From Acidobacteriota bacterium (GTDB taxonomy: Bacteria > Acidobacteriota > Terriglobia > UBA7540): a DNA stretch of 43,962 nucleotides. Shown here piece by piece: positions 17,390 through 24,067 of this stretch. The notes under the pieces were generated by a model. It saw only the letters and a program-made list of their open reading frames with translations. It searched no databases and was not told the origin of the DNA. Where the stretch lies: NCBI GenBank assembly GCA_021828285.1, contig JAKASG010000019.1, positions 1 to 43,962 of the forward strand. The letters run 5' to 3'. Position numbers and translations under genes: made by a program. The number at the start of each line of letters is the position of its first letter. The stretch's first letter is position 1.

Positions 17390-18097
17390 CTATTTCTCAG
17401 CCGCTTTCCGGCACTCGCCGATGAATTGCTCGAAAATTTTCCGCTGCTCCGGCTGCTCCGTCATCTCTTCGGGATGCCACTGCACGGCGAGCAGGAACGG
17501 ATAGTCGTCCGCCGCTTCGACCGCCTCCGGCAAGCCGTCCTCCGAGTAGGCTGTTACTTTCAGGCCGTGCCCGACGCGTTTGATGGCCTGGTGATGCAGG
17601 CTGTTCACGCGGCAGCTTCCGCGCATCGCTCCTCCCAGGCGCGAATCGGGCTCCGTGATCGTCACCGAGTGCACGGGCGCCGTGCGGTCGTCCGCTTGCC
17701 GGTGGTTGATGCCGCCCGCAAATCCCGGCTCCGAGGCAAGATCCTGATAGAGCGCGCCGCCGAACTTCACGTCAATCATCTGCGCGCCGCGGCAAATGCC
17801 CAGAATCGGCAGCCGCCGTTCGAGCGCGCGCTCGAGCAGCGTCATTTCGAATTGGTCGCGCGTTCTCGCCGGGCGCACGCTTCTATGTCTGATTTTTTCG
17901 TCATAGTAAGCGGGATCGACGTCCTCGCCGCCGGCAAAAAGAATGCCATCGTACTCTTCCGCATGGACGTCTGGAGCCGCCGCGGCGACGAGTTCAACTT
18001 CTTCCGCTTTTGCGCCGGCCGCGACGAGCGCACGGGCATAAGGGGAACTCTTCCCCTTGGTTTTTTCCTTCGCCGAAACTGAAATCGCGATTTTCAT
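17390..18097 (-). CDS. Class I glutamine-amidotransferase-like hydrolase (gamma-Glu-GABA hydrolase / PuuD family)
   Basis: A 235-residue protein; the ATG giving MKIAISVSAKEK fits the family start. Motifs: FAGGEDVDPAYY, nucleophile elbow LGICRGAQMID with Cys102, QDLASEP, NSLHHQAIKRVG and AVQWHPEE with His208 and Glu210, giving a complete Cys-His-Glu triad. The family hydrolyses gamma-glutamyl amides such as gamma-glutamyl-GABA in putrescine breakdown. No other putrescine genes are here; instead it sits inside an aromatic-CoA operon, between an enoyl-CoA hydratase (129 nt away) and the BoxB-like gene (51 nt away). It might act on a gamma-glutamylated aromatic compound, but that is only inference from position. 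Confidence 0.85.
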   Translation of the reverse strand: MKIAISVSAKEKTKGKSSPYARALVAAGAKAEEVELVAAAAPDVHAEEYDGILFAGGEDVDPAYYDEKIRHRSVRPARTRDQFEMTLLERALERRLPILGICRGAQMIDVKFGGALYQDLASEPGFAGGINHRQADDRTAPVHSVTITEPDSRLGGAMRGSCRVNSLHHQAIKRVGHGLKVTAYSEDGLPEAVEAADDYPFLLAVQWHPEEMTEQPEQRKIFEQFIGECRKAAEK

Positions 18098-18226
18098 TTT
18101 GATTGGCCTTGGAAGCCACGAATCGCAAGCGTGGAGCACGAAGGCGCATTCACGGCCGCCCTTCAGCCTTCATACTTGCTTTATCCCCTCCGCCGTTCTT
18201 TCGTGACCCGGCTTCTGTCTCCTTCT

Positions 18227-19039
18227 CTATTTCGCTTTGAATTTCGGCGTGCGCTTTTCGACGTACGCCGTCAATCCCTCGTGGGCGTCCTCGCTCTTGA
18301 AGAGGTCGAACTGCAATTCGCGCTCGAGCGCCAGGCCCTCCGTGAGCGGCATTTCGAGCCCGGAGCAGACCGCGCGCTTGATCCGTCCGACGGCGCGCGC
18401 GGCCTTTTGCGGCGGCAGGAACTGGCCGGCGTAATCCTTCACCTGCTCGAAGAAATCCGCGCGATCGAGCACCTGATTGACCAGCCCCATTTCCTCCGCT
18501 TCTTCGAAGGAAAACGTCCGGCCCATCGCCATCATTTCAATCGCGCGCGATTTGCCGATGAGCCGCGAAAGCCGCTGCGTCCCGCCGGTTCCGGGAAGCA
18601 CGCCGAGCGCGACTTCCGGCAGTCCGATTTTCCCCGCGTCCCGCCGCGCCAGGCGAATGTCCGCCGCGAGCGCGATCTCGAGCCCTCCGCCCACCGTGTG
18701 CCCGTTGAGCGCCGCGATCACGAGCTTCGGCGTGTGCTCCAGCCGGCTGAGCGTTTCGTTCGCGTGCAGGCAGAAGTAATACTTGAATTCGGGCATGACG
18801 CTCGCAAGCATCTTGATGTTCGCCCCCGCGGAGAAGAATTTTTCTCCCGCCCCGCGCAGAATGATGACGTGCACGCTCTCATCCATCCGGGCGTCGAGAA
18901 TGGCTTCGTCGAGCTCCCGCATCATGTCGTAAGTGTAGGTGTTCGCCGGCGGATCGTTCATTTCCATCCAGGCGATCCCGTTTTCGGCCTTGTAGTTGAT
19001 TAGCCGGTGGCTTTCCGGCATCGGCGCTGTTGCAGACAT
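18227..19039 (-). CDS. Enoyl-CoA hydratase/isomerase family protein
   Basis: A 270-residue crotonase. The start at 19039 is fixed by an AGGAGGG ribosome site 7-8 nt upstream; the frame runs on to 19285 but inside the TetR gene. Both catalytic glutamates of classical hydratases are present, in VGGGLEIALAADIRLA and GLPEVALGVLPGTGGTQRL, with FFSAGANIKM forming the other half of the oxyanion hole. Expected reaction: syn-hydration of a 2-enoyl-CoA in beta-oxidation-like steps. It follows the TetR gene by 53 nt and probably starts the catabolic part of the operon. Confidence 0.92.
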   Translation of the reverse strand: MSATAPMPESHRLINYKAENGIAWMEMNDPPANTYTYDMMRELDEAILDARMDESVHVIILRGAGEKFFSAGANIKMLASVMPEFKYYFCLHANETLSRLEHTPKLVIAALNGHTVGGGLEIALAADIRLARRDAGKIGLPEVALGVLPGTGGTQRLSRLIGKSRAIEMMAMGRTFSFEEAEEMGLVNQVLDRADFFEQVKDYAGQFLPPQKAARAVGRIKRAVCSGLEMPLTEGLALERELQFDLFKSEDAHEGLTAYVEKRTPKFKAK

Positions 19040-19092
19040 CGCTGAACCCTCCTTTGCGTCCTGCACCCTTCCTTCGCAAGCAAAGCCACTTG

Positions 19093-19779
19093 CTATTGCG
19101 CGGCGGATCGCGCCGGTCGGGCTTCGTGTAATGCGTTCGCCGCGAGGAATGCACCCGCGGCTCTCTCCCGTCCGCGCACGGCGGTCTTCGCGCGGCTTCG
19201 TTCCCGGCGAACGCCCAGGAAGAACATCTCGGCCATCGCCTCGGCCAGGCTCTCCGCTTCCGGATCGCTTCCCGGCCGGTACCACATGTAAATCCAGTTC
19301 ATCATGCCGAAGAGCGAAAGCACCGCGATCCGCGGATTGATCCGCCGCAGCTTGCCCGCCGCTGCCAGGCGCTCAACCTGCTCGTAAGCGAGCTGGTAGT
19401 ACGCTTTGCGCAGCGCGTGGATCTCGCGCCGCCACGCTTCCTCGAGCGAATGCTCTTCGTGCGTCAGCACTTTCATTTCGCTCGGATGCTCGAGGAAAAA
19501 GCCGAGGTGAAGGCGGATGATCGCGCGCAAGCGCTGCTCGGGGTCGGAGGCCGCGCCGAGCGCCCCGCGTGCGTTCGCAAGAAGAGTTTCAAAACTGTTC
19601 CGCTGAATCAGGTAGAGAAGATGCTCTTTGCCGGAAACGTAATAGTAGAGGCCCGCGAGGCTCGTATCCGCCGCGCGCGCCACGTCGCGCATCGAAGCCG
19701 CGTGATACCCGCGCTCGCAAAACACCCGGGCCGCCTGGCTCAAAATGTCATTCAGTTTGCGCGATCGGTTGTTGATCAT
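19093..19779 (-). CDS. TetR-family transcriptional regulator
   Basis: About 228 residues from the ATG at 19779; an in-frame ATG at 19830 is possible but lies only 4 nt from a 16-bp palindrome and has no ribosome site. The N-terminus is a typical TetR helix-turn-helix (ILSQAARVFCERGYHAASMRDVARAADTSLAGLYYYVSGKEHLL), followed by a helical ligand domain. Its sequence style resembles regulators of fatty-acid or aromatic-CoA catabolism that respond to acyl-CoA. It is the first gene of the operon running to 11493, so it probably represses itself and the pathway until an acyl-CoA inducer binds. Confidence 0.9.
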   Translation of the reverse strand: MINNRSRKLNDILSQAARVFCERGYHAASMRDVARAADTSLAGLYYYVSGKEHLLYLIQRNSFETLLANARGALGAASDPEQRLRAIIRLHLGFFLEHPSEMKVLTHEEHSLEEAWRREIHALRKAYYQLAYEQVERLAAAGKLRRINPRIAVLSLFGMMNWIYMWYRPGSDPEAESLAEAMAEMFFLGVRRERSRAKTAVRGRERAAGAFLAANALHEARPARSAAQ

Positions 19780-19834
19780 GGCCCGCTGCCGCGCCGCTCG
19801 CCCGGCGGCTTGGCCGGCGGGGGCTCGCATTCAA

Positions 19835-19850
19835 TCGAACGTTCGTTCGA
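19835..19850. promoter_or_regulatory. Putative TetR operator, perfect 16-bp palindrome
   Basis: The sequence tcgaacgttcgttcga is two 7-bp arms (TCGAACG and CGTTCGA) around TT. It lies 55 nt before the likely start of the TetR gene, where its promoter should be. Size and symmetry match TetR-family operators; binding by this regulator is inferred. Confidence 0.55.
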
Positions 19851-19967
19851 GCTCATCCTATCGCTTTCCATCCAAAAGTCAAGCGCCGCCGCAAGCTGGC
19901 CGCCGCAAGCCATCCGTTCAACGTCCCCCAAGGCGCACCCCGTTGCATCGCTCTCGCTTCCGGCTTT

Positions 19968-19982
19968 TTCCCAAAATGGGAA
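19968..19982. promoter_or_regulatory. 15-bp palindrome TTCCCAAAATGGGAA, possible activator site 1
   Basis: Perfect 6-bp arms TTCCCA and TGGGAA around AAA. A second copy differing at two central positions lies 122 bp downstream, and a sigma-54-like promoter lies about 410 bp downstream. Paired palindromes at this distance are the usual layout of enhancer sites for NtrC-type activators. Confidence 0.4.
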
Positions 19983-20089
19983 TCCGCTCCGATTCGGAAC
20001 TTGTGATGGAAGCGCCGCTTCGGTTCGCGCGGCAGGCCGTCAAATCGCGGCTTGATCTGCCCGTCCGTGGCGCGTGCGGCCGTTGTTCT

Positions 20090-20104
20090 TTCCCAAATCG
20101 GGAA
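20090..20104. promoter_or_regulatory. 15-bp palindrome TTCCCAAATCGGGAA, possible activator site 2
   Basis: Arms TTCCC and GGGAA around AAATC, differing from the copy at 19968-19982 only in the centre. It is about 290 bp before the sigma-54-like promoter of the sigma-factor gene. The protein that binds is unknown. Confidence 0.4.
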
Positions 20105-20392
20105 AAGGCCGGCTCACGCTCCCGGCTTCGCGGCGCGTCTAGCCGGTTTCTGCGCCGGTCTAGCCTACACACAAAATTTTCGGGGGACTCGCAAGCGCTC
20201 GCGTGGCGCCTTCACCGCTCCGGGTTCCTCGCTCGCCCCGAATCCTCCTGAAGCCCTTGAAAACACGGTCGAATCGCCGTGCCGAATCGCGCTTGCCGGC
20301 TCGAGCTTCCCTCATCGGATATTTCCTCGCCGCTTCAAACCGAGGCTCGCGCGATTCATCGAAGCTGGCGCGCCCGTTCCGCCCTCGGACGA

Positions 20393-20408
20393 TGGCAGGC
20401 CTCGTGCA
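20393..20408 (+). promoter_or_regulatory. Sigma-54-like (-24/-12) promoter
   Basis: TGGCAGGCCTCGTGCA has the GG and GC dinucleotides separated by exactly 10 nt, as required. The -24 block TGGCAG differs from TGGCAC at one base, and the -12 block is GTGCA instead of TTGCA. It lies about 100 nt upstream of the sigma-factor start at 20511. Confidence 0.35.
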
Positions 20409-20464
20409 TAACCTGCAGGCGAGCGCCGGGAGTTCTTCCTAGCCTAGCGCGCTCCGAGCGAAAA

Positions 20465-20496
20465 GGCGGACCGGCTGGATCCGCCGTGCAAGCCGG
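20465..20496 (+). promoter_or_regulatory. Leader structure: hairpin with a possible pseudoknot before the sigma-factor ribosome site
   Basis: GGCGGA (20465-20470) pairs with TCCGCC (20480-20485). The loop begins with CCGGCT (20471-20476), which is fully complementary to AGCCGG (20491-20496) just before the GGAG ribosome site (20501-20504). The two stems could form a tight pseudoknot (if the first stem loses its last pair) or be alternatives, which could control access to the ribosome site. It does not match a riboswitch class I know. Confidence 0.35.
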
Positions 20497-20510
20497 AGCG
20501 GGAGACGGAC

Positions 20511-21446
20511 ATGTTGAACGCGCGCGAGGTTCGAAGTGGGGTTCGGGCGGATGGAATGGGCGAAAACGGGCGACGGGCAAGGTTTGAGGAGCATGCGCGG
20601 CGCGAGGCAGCGGGCGCTTGCGTCGCCGCCGAGCCGCTCCGGCCCCGCGCCGGGAGGGTGTCGGGAGAATGCGCGCATCGCGATAGCCTCGTCCTGGACC
20701 TGGCGACGCTCGTGAGGAAGATCGCGCTCCAGATTCATCGCCGCCTGCCTTCGCACGTCGAACTCGATGACCTGATTGGCGCGGGAACGCTCGGACTGAT
20801 TGAGGCGATCCGCCGTTTCGATCCCTCGCGGCGAGTGGACCTTGCGCAGTACGTGCGGCATCGCATCCGCGGCGCGATCCTCGATTCGCTTCGCGAGCTT
20901 GATCCGGCGCCTCGGGATTTGCGCCAGCAGATGAAGCGCTTCGAGCGGGCGTTCGTGGAACTTCAGGGCCGGCTGGGGCGCCCCGCGACCGAAGAGGAGA
21001 TGCAATCCGCTCTCGACTTGAAATCCGGCGAATGGGCGCGGGAGGTGCGCGGTCTTCGGGCGCTCGCTTATGACCCGATGCGGCCAGCCGCCGCCTGGGG
21101 AGCAAGCCAGCCGCTCGATGAAACAATGCTCGAGGCCCGTTCGGAAGACGGCCCGTTCGTGCTCTGCTACCGCAGCGAGCAGCGCGACATTCTGCGCCGC
21201 GCTCTCGCCGGGCTCAGCCCGCGCGACCAGACGCTGATGGCTCTCTATTATCGCCGCGGATGGACAATGCTGAAAATAGCCGGGCGTCTGGGAGTTGATG
21301 AATCGCGCATCTCGCAGCTTCACGCCGCCGCGTGCGCGCGGCTGCGCTCGGCGGTGGCGGCGGCTTTGGAGGGTCCGGCGCGGCCTCTTCCCGCCGTTCC
21401 GGAACGGCATGCGCCGGCCGCTGCCAATTCCAATTGCATCGCGTAA
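20511..21446 (+). CDS. RNA polymerase sigma factor, FliA/sigma-28-like
   Basis: A 311-residue group 3 sigma factor; GGAG lies 6 nt before the ATG. The first 60 residues are unconserved, low-complexity and Arg/Ala-rich. Region 2 follows (LVRKIALQIHRRLPSHVELDDLIGAG, GLIEAIRRFDPSRRVDLAQYVRHRIRGAILDSLREL), then region 3 (PRDLRQQMKRFERAFVELQGRLGRPATEEEM) and region 4 with helix-turn-helix (LSPRDQTLMALYYRRGWTMLKIAGRLGVDESRISQLHAAA). The RIRGA..D.LRELD..PR block is typical of FliA/WhiG/SigF factors for motility or stress genes. No flagellar gene or anti-sigma factor is adjacent, so the regulon is unknown. Its promoter region suggests sigma-54 input. Confidence 0.88.
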   Translation: MLNAREVRSGVRADGMGENGRRARFEEHARREAAGACVAAEPLRPRAGRVSGECAHRDSLVLDLATLVRKIALQIHRRLPSHVELDDLIGAGTLGLIEAIRRFDPSRRVDLAQYVRHRIRGAILDSLRELDPAPRDLRQQMKRFERAFVELQGRLGRPATEEEMQSALDLKSGEWAREVRGLRALAYDPMRPAAAWGASQPLDETMLEARSEDGPFVLCYRSEQRDILRRALAGLSPRDQTLMALYYRRGWTMLKIAGRLGVDESRISQLHAAACARLRSAVAAALEGPARPLPAVPERHAPAAANSNCIA

Positions 21447-21641
21447 CCGGAGAGAGCAGCAGTCCGTCAAATCAGGTGCGCAATCATGTAATGCCATTGT
21501 TCGCAATTGCAAGAGGGCCGGTCCAATGGTAGGCTGCGAACGGCCCGTTCAAGCGCCGCGATCTGCGTGCGGAACTTCTGGAAAGCAACCCTGCGCGGCC
21601 ACGGCGGGAGAAAACTCGATGGGGGCGATTGCGATTCGCTC

Positions 21642-21899
21642 ATGACCCGACACGAAGGTGAAGTCTTTGAAAATCAGCACGTCGTTCTCGATGATGGCGT
21701 CTTCGTCAACTGCCTCTTCAAAGCGTGCAGCCTGGAATATTCCGGCGGAGACGTTTACGTTCAAAATTGCCGTGGCGAAAGCTGCCAACTGGTTTGGCGC
21801 GATGCGGCGATGCGGACGGTTTTTTTGCTGCAAGGTCTCGGGCTGATGAATCCTCCCGCACAGGCTTCGGGCACTGCAGGGTCTTCACACCTCAACTGA
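21642..21899 (+). CDS. Small conserved-looking protein of unknown function
   Basis: About 85 residues, starting MTRHEGEVFENQHVVLDDG. The core FVNCLFKACSLEYSGGDVYVQNCRGESCQLVW alternates aromatic/Cys residues in a short beta-strand pattern that recalls single-turn pentapeptide or right-handed beta-helix fragments. Five cysteines lie in the first 55 residues. The frame is open further upstream (to 21507), but the composition there is not protein-like. Ribosome site is weak. No operon partner; the sigma-factor gene ends 195 nt upstream. I do not recognise a characterised family. Confidence 0.5.
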   Translation: MTRHEGEVFENQHVVLDDGVFVNCLFKACSLEYSGGDVYVQNCRGESCQLVWRDAAMRTVFLLQGLGLMNPPAQASGTAGSSHLN

Positions 21900-22038
21900 C
21901 GCCATCCCAGCCGCTCGAAGGCATGACGGAAATTTCGACCGAGCGCCTTCGTTCGTGTCCGGGCCCTTCCCCTCGCCCTCATGCGCCCGCCCCAGGCTGC
22001 TGAATTCCCGCCGCGGCGCGAACTGTCCCGAAACGATA

Positions 22039-22044
22039 TATAAT
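22039..22044 (+). promoter_or_regulatory. -10 box of the CRTAC1-like gene
   Basis: TATAAT within an AT-rich patch in otherwise GC-rich sequence, 68 nt before the ATG at 22113. No clear -35 at the normal distance. Confidence 0.35.
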
Positions 22045-22112
22045 TTGCAAAGCTATGGAAACGACCGCGGGCGTCCGGCCTTTCCCATTCTCTCGAAATC
22101 GGAAAGCCTGAA

Positions 22113-23837
22113 ATGCGCCGGCGTGAGTTCCTCACACTCGGCTCCATTCTTGCGATGGGCAAGCTCGGCCGGGCCGGTTCCGTTCCGCGACAAAGCGCTT
22201 CGCCCGCCGCCGGCGCCTCGTCCATCCGCTTTCGCGATATCGGCGCTGAAGCCGGACTCACCACCGTCCCCAACTTTTCCCCCGAAAAGCGCTACGTGAT
22301 CGAGACGACGGGTGGCGGCATTGCCCTCTTCGATTGCGACAATGACGGCAGGCTGGACATCGCCGTGACCAATGACACGACCATCGAGCGTTACCTCGCC
22401 GGCGGCGACCGCATGATCACGCTCTACCGTCAGGGTGCGGACCGGCGTTTCAAGGACATCACGGAATCCGCCGGACTTTCGGCGCGCGGCTGGGGCATGG
22501 GCCTTGCGGTGGGGGATTACGATAATGACGGCCTTCCCGATCTTTACGTGACGGGTTACGGCCGCAACGTGCTTTACCACAATCTGGGCGGCGGCAAATT
22601 TGAAGACGTCACGGATCGCGCCGGAGTGGCCGGCGGCGGATTCAGCCTCGCCGCTGCATGGGCCGATTACGACCGCGACGGCCATCTGGACTTGTTTGTT
22701 TCCCGCTACGTTCCCTACGACATTCATCATCTGCCCCGTCTTTGGACAGGTTCAGCGGGCGGCCGCGCCCTGCCGGTGGAAGGCCCGGTCAAGCGCGGCG
22801 AAACTTATTTTCTTTTCCACAATCGCGGCGACGGAACCTTCGAAGAGGTTGCGCAAAAGGCGGGAGTCAGCAACCCTCGCAGGCGCCGCGGCATGGGCGC
22901 CGTCTGGGGCGATTACGACAATGACGGCTGGCCTGACCTCTACGTCAACAACGACGTGGGTCCGAGTTTTCTCTTCCATAACAATCGCGATGGAACTTTC
23001 ACCGACGTCGGGATGCTTTCCGGCACTGCGCTCGATTCCGACGGCCAGGCCATGGGAAACATGGCGGCGGATTTTGGAGATTTCGATCGCGATGGAAACC
23101 TCGATCTGACCGTGACTCGCTGGTCCGGCCAGGCGATGGCTCTCTACCATAACGAGAAGCAGGGGTTTTTCCTCGACATCGCCTCATCGGCGCGAATCGC
23201 GGAGCCCAGCTTTTATCCGGTGAAATGGGGAGGGGGATTCGCGGACTTCGATAACGACGGCTGGCTCGATATCCTGGTCGCGAATGGCAATGTGTCGCCT
23301 CTGGTGGATCCGTTTCTCAAGAGGAGCCCTTATCGCGAGCCGCTTCTTTTCTTTCATTACGAGGGCGATCTTACCTACCGGGATATTTCCTCCCTCACGG
23401 GACTCAATGCCGGCCCGCTTCAATCGAGGCGAGGCACGGCTTTCGGTGACATCTTCAACACCGGCCGCGTGGGCGCTGCGGTCTATAACCTCTGCGGTCC
23501 ACCGTCCTTGTTCGTCAACGAGACGCGTGATGCCGGCCATTGCGTCCTCTTTCGCCTCGTCGGCGCGAAGAGCAACCGCGCGGCCATCGGCGCTCGCGTC
23601 ACCGTGCACACGCCGAAGATGATCCAGATGGATGAAGTGCGCGGAGGCGGAAGCTACGCTTCGTCAAACGATCAGCGCCTTCACTTCGGGCTCGGCGGCG
23701 ACGCGGTCATGTCTCGCGTCGAAATTCGCTGGCCGAGCGGCCTGAAGGAAACGCTCACGGCCATGCCCGCCGATGCGATTTACGAAATTACGGAAGGCAA
23801 GGGCATCACGAATAAAACCCCGTTGCAGGGATTGTAG
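22113..23837 (+). CDS. Secreted FG-GAP/VCBS repeat protein with C-terminal ASPIC/UnbV domain (CRTAC1-like)
   Basis: A 574-residue protein. The N-terminus MRRREFLTLGSILAMG has a twin-arginine-like signal. The body contains about six FG-GAP/VCBS blades with calcium-binding loops, for example FDCDNDGRLDIAV, DYDNDGLPDLYV, DYDRDGHLDLFV, DYDNDGWPDLYV, DFDRDGNLDLTV and DFDNDGWLDILV, forming a beta-propeller. The C-terminal 90 residues (NRAAIGARVTV, GGGSYASSNDQRLHFGLG, VEIRWPSG) are an ASPIC/UnbV domain. Such proteins are exported and thought to bind surfaces or polymers; no enzyme activity is established. No signal for co-transcription with neighbours. Confidence 0.93.
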   Translation: MRRREFLTLGSILAMGKLGRAGSVPRQSASPAAGASSIRFRDIGAEAGLTTVPNFSPEKRYVIETTGGGIALFDCDNDGRLDIAVTNDTTIERYLAGGDRMITLYRQGADRRFKDITESAGLSARGWGMGLAVGDYDNDGLPDLYVTGYGRNVLYHNLGGGKFEDVTDRAGVAGGGFSLAAAWADYDRDGHLDLFVSRYVPYDIHHLPRLWTGSAGGRALPVEGPVKRGETYFLFHNRGDGTFEEVAQKAGVSNPRRRRGMGAVWGDYDNDGWPDLYVNNDVGPSFLFHNNRDGTFTDVGMLSGTALDSDGQAMGNMAADFGDFDRDGNLDLTVTRWSGQAMALYHNEKQGFFLDIASSARIAEPSFYPVKWGGGFADFDNDGWLDILVANGNVSPLVDPFLKRSPYREPLLFFHYEGDLTYRDISSLTGLNAGPLQSRRGTAFGDIFNTGRVGAAVYNLCGPPSLFVNETRDAGHCVLFRLVGAKSNRAAIGARVTVHTPKMIQMDEVRGGGSYASSNDQRLHFGLGGDAVMSRVEIRWPSGLKETLTAMPADAIYEITEGKGITNKTPLQGL

Positions 23838-23950
23838 CGGGAATCCCGATTTCCGCCGCCTGCCTCTTTCGCGTCGCCTGATTTTCACCCAATCAATTGA
23901 GAAATCTAGTCTCGTGTAACAGAAGAAAGGGATACACGTCGTCGCACTTT

Positions 23951-24027
23951 CATGCTGAGCGAAGCGAAGCATCGGCTGTTCCGCCGGAGGAACAGGCAAA
24001 AGCGGATTCTTCGCTGCGCTCAGAATG
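23951..24027. repeat. REP-like inverted repeat with nested hairpin, between convergent genes
   Basis: Two 23-nt arms (23951-23973 and 24005-24027) are inverted copies with 3 mismatches; their core is CTGAGCG(A/C)AGCGAAG. Inside is a second hairpin, CTGTTCC (23976-23982) with GGAACAG (23989-23995). The element sits between the convergent genes ending at 23837 and 24068, where it may end transcription in both directions. A solitary arm occurs at 38566-38588. Confidence 0.7.
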
Positions 24028-24067
24028 ATGGGTTATCGGGCGTGTAACTTATTTCGACAACGCGGTG

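Larger units (their letters stand above)
19851..20510. other. 660-bp divergent regulatory region between the TetR and sigma-factor genes
   Basis: No convincing gene was seen here; frames that are open lack coding character and ribosome sites. The region holds two near-identical 15-bp palindromes (19968-19982 and 20090-20104), a sigma-54-like promoter (20393-20408) and a structured leader (20465-20496), all listed separately. Near 20137-20164 a loose inverted pair CTAGCCGG / CCGGTCTAG is visible without a T-run. Confidence 0.5.

Noticed and set aside
16595-18082. 495-codon open frame on the plus strand
   Set aside because: Antisense to the BoxB-like and amidotransferase genes, both well supported.
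18098-18226. A gene or terminator in the 129-bp gap between the hydratase and amidotransferase genes
   Set aside because: No start with ribosome site, no strong hairpin and no T-run were found.
20461-20510. Cyclic-di-GMP-I riboswitch before the sigma factor
   Set aside because: GCAAGCCGG looks a little like part of that consensus, but the conserved GGCAAACC block, the tetraloop and the ACGCAAAGCC stretch are absent.
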